This document shows positions 8,369-17,424 of a stretch of DNA of 64,000 nt, piece by piece. Position 1 is the first letter of the stretch. Each line of letters begins with the position of its first letter. Both the position numbers and the translations under genes were made by a program. Below the pieces are notes generated by a model. That model did not search any database and was not told where the DNA came from. It was given only the letters and a program-made list of their open reading frames with translations. Origin of the DNA: UBA3478 sp038134285 (GTDB lineage Bacteria > Bacteroidota > Bacteroidia > Flavobacteriales > Flavobacteriaceae); NCBI GenBank assembly GCA_038134285.1, contig JAYPUW010000010.1:10070-74069 (forward strand). The letters are read 5' to 3'.

Positions 8369-9013
8369 ATGATTTTGGACAAAGAAACAGCCTTTAAAAC
8401 AGCAGAACTTCTCTTACAAATAAAGGCAATTCAACTGAATCCTGAAACTCCGTTTACCTGGGCCTCAGGAATAAAGTCTCCGATCTACTGCGACAATCGT
8501 TTATCGCTTTCTTATCCGGCTGTAAGAAATTATCTGCGTCAAGAATTCGTGCGAAAAATTGAACAACAATTTGGCACTCCTGAAGTGATTGCTGGGGTGG
8601 CTACAGGAGCCATTGGCATGGGTATTTTGGTTGCTGAAGCCATGGGTCTACCTTTTATCTATGTTCGACCAGAACCAAAAGGTCATGGGAGGATGAATCA
8701 AATTGAAGGCCGACTCGAGAAAGGACAAAAGGTTGTGGTAGTCGAAGATTTAATTTCAACAGGAGGAAGCAGCTTTAAGGCGGTTCAAGCTTTGGAAGAA
8801 GGAGGCGCGATCATAAAAGGGATGGCGGCTATATTCACTTACAACTTTGAAAATGCGCAATCGCTATTTGAAACGAATGATCTCAGCGTGGTTACGCTTA
8901 GTGACTATCAGCATCTCATAAAGTATGCCGAATCTCATGAACTCATCACGTCTGATCAATTAGAACTATTGGCAAAATGGAGGTCAAACCCCAAGGAATG
9001 GCTCTATTCTTAA
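8369..9013 (+). CDS. pyrE: Orotate phosphoribosyltransferase
   Basis: Makes OMP from orotate and PRPP in pyrimidine synthesis. The 214-residue form starting at 8369 (MILDKETAFKTAELLLQ) fits the family; the frame is open 32 codons further upstream, but those residues lie in the divergent Nudix gene and are not conserved. The PRPP-binding motif VVVVEDLISTGGSS and the substrate motif ASGIKSPIYCDNR are visible. A promoter-like TACATTCG (8356-8363, one mismatch) lies 5 bases from the ATG. An SRPBCC gene follows after 19 bases. Confidence 0.96.
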   Translation: MILDKETAFKTAELLLQIKAIQLNPETPFTWASGIKSPIYCDNRLSLSYPAVRNYLRQEFVRKIEQQFGTPEVIAGVATGAIGMGILVAEAMGLPFIYVRPEPKGHGRMNQIEGRLEKGQKVVVVEDLISTGGSSFKAVQALEEGGAIIKGMAAIFTYNFENAQSLFETNDLSVVTLSDYQHLIKYAESHELITSDQLELLAKWRSNPKEWLYS

Positions 9014-9032
9014 AGCCTTAAAGTAAACAGCT

Positions 9033-9431
9033 ATGGAAATTTCAACGAATCAACTCACGATCTCGACCTCTAAAACGACCTTGTTCGACTTCCTTTCAAA
9101 GGTTGAAAACTTTGAAGCCATAATGCCCGAGAACATCAGCATCTTCAAGGTTATTGACGATGACGCGTTTAAGTTTGCGCTGAAAGGGATGCCCGAAATT
9201 GTATTAAAATTCACTGAGCGCCAGCCTGTAAATAAAATTGTTTTGGGCTCTACCAATAATCAGTTTCCTTTTGAACTTGAAGGCCTTATTGGGGGTACAG
9301 AAGATGAGTCAACCCTAAGTCTTAGATTTAGCGGATCTTTCAACCCCATGATAAGCATGATGATCAAAACCCCATTGACCAACTTCATCGAGACCTTAGC
9401 CCAAAAGACCGTTCAACATTTCGCAGCATAA
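9033..9431 (+). CDS. SRPBCC family protein (START/polyketide-cyclase-like fold)
   Basis: A 132-residue protein with no signal peptide. Its pattern (MEISTNQLTIS, VENFEAIMPENI, a central LKFTERQPVNKIVLGS strand pair, and a C-terminal helix FIETLAQKTVQHF) fits the SRPBCC ligand-binding fold. The ligand is unknown. It follows pyrE by 19 bases and probably shares its transcript, an arrangement I recall from other Flavobacteria. Its 3' end overlaps birA by 19 bases. Confidence 0.75.
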   Translation: MEISTNQLTISTSKTTLFDFLSKVENFEAIMPENISIFKVIDDDAFKFALKGMPEIVLKFTERQPVNKIVLGSTNNQFPFELEGLIGGTEDESTLSLRFSGSFNPMISMMIKTPLTNFIETLAQKTVQHFAA

Positions 9432-10165
9432 TCAAAGTGCGTTTCAGCACTGTCTAATAATAGTACCTCTCCTTGAGGATTTCTTACTCGCAGCCTTCCG
9501 TCTTCATTCACTCCGAGAATAGTGACATTTTGAAAAGAACTATCCTGAATGGCTACACAACAACGTTCACCCATTTGATACAAATGCGATTCGAAACGTT
9601 GAATAAGCCTTGAGTACTGGTTGACATTTAAGTCTAGGGGTTCAGAGAACCTTTTCTCTACAAGCGCAGAAAGACTGCGAGCCATTTCATCAATATCTAG
9701 GCATTTTCCGATTTCATTCACTACAGAAGTGGCGTGATCGAGCGCATTAAAATGCTCTTGATTGAGATTGATGCCAACACCAACAATAAATGGACTTGCT
9801 GAAGCTCCTAGCAAGGCACGCTCTACCAAGATTCCACAAATTTTTTTAGAACCTGCCATTATGTCGTTTGGCCATTTAATCTTCAAATTGGGGACCTGAA
9901 GTTGCTGTAACCATTGGTGAATAAGTAATGACACTTGAACAATAACGGCAAATGAGTGTGAAAATTGGATAGTTGGATCAGGTATTAAAAAACTGATTGT
10001 CAGGTTTTTACCTACTTCACTTTGCCAAACCTCTCCTCGCCGTCCGCGGCCTGCCGTTTGATCCATAGTATAAACCGCAACCGGTGGCTGAAAAATACCC
10101 TGACGCCACAATGCTGACAAATAAGTATTCGTCGAAGGTGTGGCATCTAGTTTGATTATTGTCAT
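9413..10165 (-). CDS. birA: Biotin--[acetyl-CoA-carboxylase] ligase, no regulatory domain
   Basis: Attaches biotin to the biotin carboxyl carrier protein, needed for fatty acid synthesis. At 250 residues it is the short class: the catalytic domain starts at once and there is no N-terminal helix-turn-helix, so it should not act as the biotin repressor. Motifs include QTAGRGRRGEVWQSE near residue 35, the KWPNDI core, GILVE and the GVGINLN strand. It is divergent from rsfS and overlaps the SRPBCC gene at the 3' end. Confidence 0.93.
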   Translation of the reverse strand: MTIIKLDATPSTNTYLSALWRQGIFQPPVAVYTMDQTAGRGRRGEVWQSEVGKNLTISFLIPDPTIQFSHSFAVIVQVSLLIHQWLQQLQVPNLKIKWPNDIMAGSKKICGILVERALLGASASPFIVGVGINLNQEHFNALDHATSVVNEIGKCLDIDEMARSLSALVEKRFSEPLDLNVNQYSRLIQRFESHLYQMGERCCVAIQDSSFQNVTILGVNEDGRLRVRNPQGEVLLLDSAETHFDYAAKC

Positions 10166-10244
10166 TTAAAAATATCTTTAAGGGAGTAATTACAAGAATC
10201 AGTAACGAAGCAGTGCAAAATAAGCTAATTTTATCAAGCGAATC

Positions 10245-10256
10245 TAAACCGGTTTA
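10245..10256. repeat. 12-base perfect palindrome abutting the rsfS start codon
   Basis: TAAACCGGTTTA reads the same on both strands and ends at the base before the rsfS ATG (10257). It could be an operator in the birA-rsfS divergent region or a chance palindrome. No second copy was noticed. Confidence 0.4.
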
Positions 10257-10631
10257 ATGCAAGAAAACAAACAGCCGTCAGACGAACTCATCGCCCTCAT
10301 CATTGACGGCATAGAAGATGTTAAAGGTGTAGAGATCAACCTCTTAGATCTTCGTGATATTGAAAATACAGTCTGCGATTTCTTCATTATCTGCAATGGT
10401 ACCTCAAATACCCATGTAAACGCCATTGTTTCATCTGTTCAAAAGAAGGTGAGTAGGGCCATAAAAACAAAGCCGTGGCATGTTGAAGGAACAGACAACT
10501 CTGAATGGGTTTTAATGGATTACGTAAACGTGGTCGTTCATGTTTTTCAGCGCCCCATCCGTGAGCGTTATGACATCGAGGGTTTATGGGGAGACGCCAA
10601 GCTCACAACCATTGAGAGATCATTCTCTTAA
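10257..10631 (+). CDS. rsfS: Ribosome silencing factor RsfS
   Basis: Binds ribosomal protein uL14 and blocks joining of the subunits in poor growth conditions. The 124 residues cover the whole RsfS/Iojap domain, with the conserved block VCDFFIICNGTSNTHVNAI near residues 40-58, WHVEG near 80 and the DYVNVVVHVF strand. The length is normal. It is followed by ftsH after 26 bases, the order seen widely in Bacteroidota. Confidence 0.95.
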   Translation: MQENKQPSDELIALIIDGIEDVKGVEINLLDLRDIENTVCDFFIICNGTSNTHVNAIVSSVQKKVSRAIKTKPWHVEGTDNSEWVLMDYVNVVVHVFQRPIRERYDIEGLWGDAKLTTIERSFS

Positions 10632-10657
10632 AATTGAGCCCTCTAAAAAATTGAATT

Positions 10658-12625
10658 ATGAGCAAGAATAATACCAAGAAACCCTCAAAATACGGCTGGA
10701 TATTTTATGCCGGTATTTTGATTTTTATCGCTGTGAACCTATTTGGAGGCCTAGCCTTTAATAGCACTGAGAAAACCACCACCTCACAGCTAGAAGACTT
10801 TATGAAGCAAGGTGATGTGGAAAAAGTCGTCATCATCACCAATACGAGACAAGCAAAGGTATTTCTTACGCAAGAAGCCTTATCTAAAGAAGAACATCGC
10901 AAGGTGTCTGACAGCCCACTGCTACCGACGGCAACATTGTCACCACAATATATATTAGACTTTGGAGACCTACAGAATTTTGAAAATAAAATCAACGAGC
11001 TCAAAAGAGAATACACTTTAGACACCGTCTTAGATTATGACAAGGAAAACAACTATCTACTCGAACTCTTCTTTTCTGTATTGCCTTTTGTACTTATTAT
11101 CGGAGTTTGGATTTTTCTTATGCGACGCATGTCTGGTTCAGGAGGCGGAGGTGCAGGAGGACAAATCTTTAGCATCGGAAAATCAAAAGCCAAGCTTTTT
11201 GATGAGAAGAAAGATACACGTACCTCTTTCAAAGATGTTGCCGGGCTTGAAGGTGCCAAAGAAGAGGTTCAAGAGATTGTTGAGTTTCTAAAATATCCAG
11301 ACAAATACACATCCTTAGGAGGCAAAATCCCAAAAGGTGCTTTACTTGTCGGCCCTCCGGGTACGGGTAAAACCCTTCTTGCAAAAGCCGTTGCCGGAGA
11401 AGCGCGTGTTCCTTTTTTCTCGCTATCAGGATCAGATTTTGTTGAGATGTTCGTTGGAGTGGGGGCTTCAAGGGTTAGAGATCTTTTCAAACAGGCAAAA
11501 GACAAGTCTCCGGCTATCATTTTTATCGACGAAATCGACGCTATTGGTAGAGCCAGAGGAAAGAATAATTTCACAGGGTCAAACGACGAACGTGAGAATA
11601 CTTTAAATCAATTGCTTACTGAGATGGACGGTTTCGGAACCAACACGAATGTCATTGTGCTCGCGGCCACCAACAGAGCTGATGTTCTTGACAAGGCGCT
11701 TATGCGTGCAGGAAGATTTGACCGTCAGATTTATGTAGACCTACCTGATCTCAATGAGCGTAAAGAGATCTTTGAAGTTCACTTGCGTCCCATTAAAACT
11801 GCAGAAACGCTGGATGTAGATTTTCTTGCACGTCAAACACCAGGATTCTCTGGAGCAGACATTGCAAACGTATGTAACGAGGCTGCCCTTATCGCAGCAA
11901 GAAATGAGCATAAGGCGGTAACCAAACAAGATTTCTTAGATGCTGTAGACCGCATCGTCGGGGGGCTTGAAAAGAAAAATAAAATCATTACTGCCGAAGA
12001 AAAGAAAACTATCGCCTTTCACGAAGCAGGGCACGCGACTGTGAGCTGGATGCTGCGTTACGCGGCACCACTTGTGAAAGTATCAATAGTTCCTCGCGGA
12101 CAGTCTTTAGGTGCTGCCTGGTACCTACCTGAAGAGCGACAAATTGTGAGACCCGAGCAATTAATAGATGAGATATGTGCTACTATGGGTGGAAGGGCAG
12201 CTGAAAAGGTCATTTTTGACACCATTTCAACTGGAGCGCTAAGTGATTTAGAGAAGGTTTCCAAACAGGCACGTGCCATGGTGACCATTTACGGCCTGAA
12301 TGAGAAGTTAGGTAATGTAACTTTCTATGATTCATCAGGTCAAAACGAGTACGGATTCACCAAACCTTATAGCGAGGTAACAGCTAAGTTGATCGATGAA
12401 GAAATTTCAAAAATTATTGAAGAGCAGTATCATAGAGCTATTCAGATCTTGAAAGAACACAAAGACAAGCTCAATACTCTAGCAAATAGATTACTTGAGA
12501 AAGAAGTTATCTTTAAAGACGATTTAGAACATATCTTCGGTAAGAGACCATTTGAGGTAGTTGAAGAAATAGTATCACCTCATAATACTGAAAACAGCGA
12601 AGAGACTAGAGAAGAAACCGTATAA
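10658..12625 (+). CDS. ftsH: ATP-dependent zinc metalloprotease FtsH
   Basis: A membrane-anchored AAA+ protease that removes misfolded and regulatory membrane proteins. The 655 residues show two membrane segments (about 13-31 and 135-155) flanking a periplasmic domain, then a glycine-rich linker, Walker A GPPGTGKT (232-239), Walker B IIFIDE (287-292), the second region of homology RAGRFDRQ and the zinc motif HEAGH (455-459). The acidic C-terminal tail is rich in Glu. The periplasmic domain is somewhat long, as in other Bacteroidota FtsH. It lies between rsfS and a LUD gene. Confidence 0.98.
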   Translation: MSKNNTKKPSKYGWIFYAGILIFIAVNLFGGLAFNSTEKTTTSQLEDFMKQGDVEKVVIITNTRQAKVFLTQEALSKEEHRKVSDSPLLPTATLSPQYILDFGDLQNFENKINELKREYTLDTVLDYDKENNYLLELFFSVLPFVLIIGVWIFLMRRMSGSGGGGAGGQIFSIGKSKAKLFDEKKDTRTSFKDVAGLEGAKEEVQEIVEFLKYPDKYTSLGGKIPKGALLVGPPGTGKTLLAKAVAGEARVPFFSLSGSDFVEMFVGVGASRVRDLFKQAKDKSPAIIFIDEIDAIGRARGKNNFTGSNDERENTLNQLLTEMDGFGTNTNVIVLAATNRADVLDKALMRAGRFDRQIYVDLPDLNERKEIFEVHLRPIKTAETLDVDFLARQTPGFSGADIANVCNEAALIAARNEHKAVTKQDFLDAVDRIVGGLEKKNKIITAEEKKTIAFHEAGHATVSWMLRYAAPLVKVSIVPRGQSLGAAWYLPEERQIVRPEQLIDEICATMGGRAAEKVIFDTISTGALSDLEKVSKQARAMVTIYGLNEKLGNVTFYDSSGQNEYGFTKPYSEVTAKLIDEEISKIIEEQYHRAIQILKEHKDKLNTLANRLLEKEVIFKDDLEHIFGKRPFEVVEEIVSPHNTENSEETREETV

Positions 12626-12642
12626 CAAAGATACAGGCTCGG

Positions 12643-13248
12643 ATGAACTTTTTTAAGCGCCTTTTTGGAACTACCGCAAAAGATGGTAAACAAGGCGTAC
12701 CTGAGTCTCAGCAAGAATCTACGAATGAAGTAGATATAGACATGCTCTTTCTTCAAGAATTCAAAAAAAACAAAGGAAAGTTCATCTATTGTGCATCAGA
12801 AGATGAAATTCCGACTAATCTAGAGGCAATCCTTGAAGAAAATAACTGGAGAGCAGACCAGGTTCTTTGCTTTAGTGAATATCTTGCTAAGGCGTACGGC
12901 AATAACTTAGTATTGACAACCAACCCTGCTGCTTCAAAGATCTTTTTTACCGAGTGTGAACACCTCATCGCTAATCAAGGATCTGTACTCGTGTGTTCGC
13001 GTCAGTTAAAGAGCATCAAACAAGAAGAACTCCCCGAGCATTTGATTATTCTGGCAAAAACCTCTCAGATCGTGAGATCGATTTCAAGCGCCTTGAAATC
13101 TATAAAGCAACGATACTCGGGTCAACCTCTACCAACGAAGATTACCTCGTTTAAAAACAATCATATCACAAAAGAAAATCAAGACGACTTCATGCATTAC
13201 GGCTCAAAAACGAAGAATCTATATTTGCTGTTATTGGAAGACTATTAG
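12643..13248 (+). CDS. LUD domain protein (LutC/YkgG-like)
   Basis: A 201-residue soluble protein that resembles the LUD domain of lactate-utilisation proteins LutB/LutC, with the central block AASKIFFTECEHLIANQGSV and the following LIILAKTSQIV strand. The catalytic partners (LutA, LutB) are absent, so a lactate role is unlikely. The gene is locked between ftsH (17-base gap) and cdsA (3-base gap), an arrangement I recall from many Flavobacteria, and is probably co-transcribed with them. Function unknown. Confidence 0.75.
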   Translation: MNFFKRLFGTTAKDGKQGVPESQQESTNEVDIDMLFLQEFKKNKGKFIYCASEDEIPTNLEAILEENNWRADQVLCFSEYLAKAYGNNLVLTTNPAASKIFFTECEHLIANQGSVLVCSRQLKSIKQEELPEHLIILAKTSQIVRSISSALKSIKQRYSGQPLPTKITSFKNNHITKENQDDFMHYGSKTKNLYLLLLEDY

Positions 13249-13251
13249 TCT

Positions 13252-14019
13252 ATGAATACTATCATTCTTCGATCTGCCAGTGGAGCTCTTTACGTTCTTC
13301 TATTTATAGGGACCGTGCTTTCACCCTATTTTATTCTCTTTCAATTTTTTATTGGAGCCTTAACTGTACTCTCAGCCTATGAACTTGCTCGTATGCAATC
13401 CAAGGCAATTCCTTGGTCTATAGTAATAGCAATCATCACATTAGCCGCCGGCACCCTTATGTTACCTGCTGTTCTAACAGCTGTTGTCGCAGCGCTTCTT
13501 GCGCTCACCGCCTTATTGTGCCTTCAATCGTCTTTTCAAATTCCTCACTTTATGTGGATCTATTCGATGGTGTATATGGCAATGGGAATTAGCAGTTTTT
13601 ATGGAATTTACTCTTCCGGCCAATGGCTCTGTTTTGCCACACTAGTCGTTCTATGGACGAACGATACCATGGCATACGCAGTAGGATCTTTAATCGGAAA
13701 AACTAAAGTCACCTCTATCTCTCCTAAGAAAAGCTTAGAAGGCTATGTTGGAGGATTGATTTTCAGTCTCATCGCTTCATTCGTCCTGAACCGCACCCTA
13801 GAATTAGGTTTAACTGCGGTTCAATCCCTTGCACTAGGTGCAGTCATCGGCATTGCGGCTGACCTTGGAGATTTACTCATTTCAAAATTGAAGCGTTTAT
13901 ACGACTTCAAAGACAGTGGTCGACTCATTCCAGGTCACGGAGGTATCATGGATCGTATAGACAGTCTTATATTCGCAATGCCCTTTATTTACATTTTTCT
14001 GCATGTATTACATTTTTAA
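13252..14019 (+). CDS. cdsA: Phosphatidate cytidylyltransferase
   Basis: Makes CDP-diacylglycerol, the branch point of phospholipid synthesis, in the inner membrane. The 255-residue protein has about seven to eight hydrophobic segments and the C-terminal signature SKLKRLYDFKDSGRLIPGHG followed by GIMDRIDS, which carries the metal-binding aspartates. The start at 13252 lies 3 bases after the LUD stop. It precedes psd, so this unit supplies two steps of phosphatidylethanolamine synthesis; phosphatidylserine synthase is not in the window. Confidence 0.96.
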   Translation: MNTIILRSASGALYVLLFIGTVLSPYFILFQFFIGALTVLSAYELARMQSKAIPWSIVIAIITLAAGTLMLPAVLTAVVAALLALTALLCLQSSFQIPHFMWIYSMVYMAMGISSFYGIYSSGQWLCFATLVVLWTNDTMAYAVGSLIGKTKVTSISPKKSLEGYVGGLIFSLIASFVLNRTLELGLTAVQSLALGAVIGIAADLGDLLISKLKRLYDFKDSGRLIPGHGGIMDRIDSLIFAMPFIYIFLHVLHF

Positions 14020-14028
14020 TTCGTTTTA

Positions 14029-14679
14029 ATGTTTCACAAAGAAGGATACCCTAGTATACTTATTGCTGCACTACTTTTTGCAGGATTATTCTGGATCGGA
14101 GAAGCCATTGAATCAACTTGGCTCAGCAATATAACGGTGACGCTCGGAGCAGTATTTTTAGTTTTAGTGCTACAATTTTTCAGAAATCCAAGCAGGAGCG
14201 CTCAGCACGGAGAAAAAGCTATTGCCTCTCCAGCAGACGGTAAAGTAGTCCAAGTAATCAAGGTTCCTGAGGACGAATTTTTAGGCGACGAACGCCTGCT
14301 CATTTCGGTTTTTATGTCTCCACTAAACGTGCATGTCACACGGTATCCTTGCGACGGAGAAGTGGTTTATTCCCAATATCACCCCGGAAAGTACTTAGTA
14401 GCCTGGCATCCGAAATCAAGTACGCTTAACGAACGTACTACCGTAGCCATTCGCCATAAAAACAGCCAGCAAATTCTTTACAGACAAATTGCAGGAGCCT
14501 TAGCCCGACGTATCGTGAATTACGCCAAAAAAGGAGACAGTGCAGAGCAAGGAAAAGATGCCGGATTCATCAAGTTTGGATCCCGCATTGATGTATACCT
14601 CCCTTTAGATGCTGAAGTAAAAGTAGAAGTAGGTCAAAAGGTTCAAGGAGGAAGAACGGTGTTGGCAGAATTATCGTAG
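14029..14679 (+). CDS. psd: Phosphatidylserine decarboxylase proenzyme, short form
   Basis: Decarboxylates phosphatidylserine to phosphatidylethanolamine. The 216-residue protein is the short (about 220 residue) type, with two N-terminal membrane segments (about 8-25 and 34-51), the conserved block FMSPLNVHVTR near residue 95, and a self-cleavage site in FGSRIDVY: cleavage between Gly184 and Ser185 would give the pyruvoyl group. The long-form LGST motif is replaced by GSR as expected for this class. It follows cdsA by 9 bases and overlaps valS at the 3' end by 9 bases. Confidence 0.94.
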   Translation: MFHKEGYPSILIAALLFAGLFWIGEAIESTWLSNITVTLGAVFLVLVLQFFRNPSRSAQHGEKAIASPADGKVVQVIKVPEDEFLGDERLLISVFMSPLNVHVTRYPCDGEVVYSQYHPGKYLVAWHPKSSTLNERTTVAIRHKNSQQILYRQIAGALARRIVNYAKKGDSAEQGKDAGFIKFGSRIDVYLPLDAEVKVEVGQKVQGGRTVLAELS

Positions 14680-17295
14680 CTTTTCTAATGCCGATTCTAT
14701 CGCCTGAATTTTCTCTTTGGCATCTTCTGCTTTCTTCCGCTCCACAGCAACAACGGCTTCTGGAGCACTTGACATAAAACGATCGTTTTTAAGTTTCTGG
14801 TTCACCTTAGCGAGAAAGCCTTTTTGGTACGCTAATTCTTTCTGAAGCTTTTCTCGCTCTTCTTCAACATCAATTTGATTACCAAGTGGCACATAATACT
14901 CCGTAGTACCTACTCTAAAACTTACCGCGTTTTCAGGAGCTGTTTTGACCTCAGTAAGCGACTCAGTGAATCCGAGCTTAGCTAATACCTCAGGGAGTAA
15001 TTCAAGTGATTCAGATTGAAGTGTAAATACCTCAAGTAACTCTTTTGGTTTGATATTTTTTTCTTTTCGAAGAGTTCTTAAAGTAGAAATCACCTCTTGA
15101 GTGTGCCCAAAACGACTCATCAATAAGCTGTCGAATGCTTTATATTTAGGCCATTGCGCAACGCAAATAGAAGCGGTCTTCTCTCGCTCTTTGAGTTCGT
15201 GCCAAAGCTCCTCTGTCAAGAAGGGCATGAACGGGTGAAGCACTACCAGCAATCGCTCCATCAAGTCAAAGGCCTGTTCTTTGGTTTCATGATCAATCGG
15301 GTGTTGATAGGCGGGTTTGATTAATTCGAGTAGCCAAGAGCAATAATCATCCCATATCAGTTTATATAGGGCCATTAAGGCGTCTGAAATACGATATTTG
15401 GCAAATTGATCTTCAATAAATTCAAGCGTTTGACTAAACTGTGATTCAAACCAATCAATCCCCAACTTATTAGCTTTAGGCTGAGGTAGCTCTGCCACTT
15501 CCCAACAGGTGATAAGACGAAATGCGTTCCAAATTTTATTGGCGAAATTTCTTCCTTGTTGACAGAGTGCTTCGTCAAAAAGCAAATCATTCCCGGCAGC
15601 TGAACTTAACAATAACCCTACTCTTACCGCATCGGCACCATAGGTATCAATAAGCCCTATAGCATCTGGAGAATTCCCAAGAGACTTTGACATCTTTCGT
15701 CCCTGCTTATCGCGAACTAATCCGGTGAGGTATACGTTTTTAAAAGGAAAGGTGTTTCGATATTCATAACCCGAGATGATCATCCGTGCCACCCAAAAGA
15801 ACAAGATGTCTGGACCGGTGACAAGATCAGAGGTAGGGTAATAGTAATTTACCTCTTCATTATCTGGATCTAAAATCCCATTGAATACACTTATCGGCCA
15901 TAACCAAGAAGAAAACCAAGTATCGAGCACGTCTTCGTCTTGCTTGAAATCAGCTGCTATATAGCGCTTCTCAATCCCTGACTCACCCGCTTTGTGATTT
16001 GCCTTTTCTATAGCCTCATCAATGGTTCTCGCCACGACATAACCCTCATCGTAATAGTAAGCAGGAATTTGTTGTCCCCACCACAACTGTCTTGAGATAT
16101 TCCAGTCGCGGATATTCTCTAACCAATGTCTGTAGGTGTTATCAAATTTAGAGGGATTAAGCTTGATCTCTCCCGTTTTTAATACAGCATCTATTGCAGG
16201 TTTAACCAATTCCTCCATTTTTAAAAACCACTGATCTAACAGTCGCGGTTCGATAACCGCACCGGTTCGCTCAGAGGTTCCGACATTGTTCATGTGGTCT
16301 TCGACCTTTTCTAACAGCCCTAGTCGCTCTAGTTCTGCGGCGATTTTCGGACGCGCCTCAAATCGATCAAGCCCTTCAAAGGATGCGGCATGCGCGTTCA
16401 AAGTTCCGTCACTATTAAGAACATCAAAAACCTCTAAATGGTATTTATCACCAATGTTCTTATCGTTCCGATCGTGAGCGGGTGTAATCTTCAAGCAACC
16501 TGTTCCAAACTCAGCGTCGACATAATGATCAGAAATAATGGGTATTTCTCTATTAATGATTGGCACTAAGACCTTCTTACCCACTAAGTCTATATAACGC
16601 TCATCTTCAGGGTTGACACAGATAGCCACATCTCCAAAAATTGTCTCAGGACGTGTAGTAGCAACGGTAAACTTCCCGCCTCCGTCGGCAAAAGCATAGT
16701 TTATATAGAAAAGTTTGCCCTCGCGTTCTTGGTAAATCACCTCTTCATCTGAAAGCGTTGTCTTTGCTTCAGGATCCCAGTTGACCATGCGGTATCCCCG
16801 ATAGATATGACCCTTTTCATAAAGGTCAACAAAGACCTCAATGACAGAGTCGTACATGTATTGATCCATCGTAAAGGTGGTACGCGACCAATCGCATGAG
16901 GCCCCGAGGCGTTTTAATTGCTCGAGAATGACACCTCCGTACTCTTCGGTCCAATCCCAGGCGTGTTTTAAAAACTCTTCACGGGTGAGAGACTCCTTTG
17001 CGATTCCTTTTTCTTTAAGGCGATTCACCACCTTTGCTTCTGTTGCGATAGAAGCGTGGTCAGTCCCCGGAACCCAACAGGCATTCTTTTGCTGTAAACG
17101 CGCTCTTCGAATCAAAACATCTTGAATGGTATTATTGAGCATATGCCCCATATGCAATACACCTGTTACGTTCGGAGGTGGTATCACAATAGTATAAGGC
17201 TCTCTTTGATCTACCCGAGATTCAAAAAAACGATGCTCTAACCAGTAACTATACCATTTTGATTCAATTGAGCTGGGAGTGTAAGAAGATTCCAA
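14671..17295 (-). CDS. valS: Valyl-tRNA synthetase (TTG start)
   Basis: Charges tRNA-Val. The 874-residue class Ia synthetase has the HIGH motif as HMGH (48-51), a CP1 editing domain in the middle, the KMSKS motif near residue 534 and a C-terminal coiled coil over roughly the last 65 residues. No in-frame ATG lies upstream before a stop, and the alignment needs residues at the very N terminus (SSIESKWYSYW), so the start is a TTG at 17295. A TATTTTTG promoter lies 36 bases upstream. Its 3' end overlaps psd by 9 bases. Confidence 0.96.
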   Translation of the reverse strand: MESSYTPSSIESKWYSYWLEHRFFESRVDQREPYTIVIPPPNVTGVLHMGHMLNNTIQDVLIRRARLQQKNACWVPGTDHASIATEAKVVNRLKEKGIAKESLTREEFLKHAWDWTEEYGGVILEQLKRLGASCDWSRTTFTMDQYMYDSVIEVFVDLYEKGHIYRGYRMVNWDPEAKTTLSDEEVIYQEREGKLFYINYAFADGGGKFTVATTRPETIFGDVAICVNPEDERYIDLVGKKVLVPIINREIPIISDHYVDAEFGTGCLKITPAHDRNDKNIGDKYHLEVFDVLNSDGTLNAHAASFEGLDRFEARPKIAAELERLGLLEKVEDHMNNVGTSERTGAVIEPRLLDQWFLKMEELVKPAIDAVLKTGEIKLNPSKFDNTYRHWLENIRDWNISRQLWWGQQIPAYYYDEGYVVARTIDEAIEKANHKAGESGIEKRYIAADFKQDEDVLDTWFSSWLWPISVFNGILDPDNEEVNYYYPTSDLVTGPDILFFWVARMIISGYEYRNTFPFKNVYLTGLVRDKQGRKMSKSLGNSPDAIGLIDTYGADAVRVGLLLSSAAGNDLLFDEALCQQGRNFANKIWNAFRLITCWEVAELPQPKANKLGIDWFESQFSQTLEFIEDQFAKYRISDALMALYKLIWDDYCSWLLELIKPAYQHPIDHETKEQAFDLMERLLVVLHPFMPFLTEELWHELKEREKTASICVAQWPKYKAFDSLLMSRFGHTQEVISTLRTLRKEKNIKPKELLEVFTLQSESLELLPEVLAKLGFTESLTEVKTAPENAVSFRVGTTEYYVPLGNQIDVEEEREKLQKELAYQKGFLAKVNQKLKNDRFMSSAPEAVVAVERKKAEDAKEKIQAIESALEKLR

Positions 17296-17331
17296 GACTG
17301 AATGGGAGTTAAAAGGCGTTTAATGCAGCGA

Positions 17332-17339
17332 CAAAAATA
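17332..17339 (-). promoter_or_regulatory. TAnnTTTG promoter element for valS
   Basis: Minus strand reads TATTTTTG, a full match to TAnnTTTG, ending 36 bases before the valS TTG start. This leaves a leader of about 30 bases in which I see no clear T-box or other riboswitch. Confidence 0.55.
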
Positions 17340-17424
17340 GGAAACATCATGTCATAACTAAAAGTTATTTGTTTTCTGCTTTGATCAAGGTAATTTGTTT
17401 GTTTAAATACAAAACTTGATTACG

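Noticed and set aside
11037..11606. Alternative frames of 80-100 codons within ftsH
   Set aside because: They are offset frames of a strongly conserved AAA+ domain and carry no independent features.
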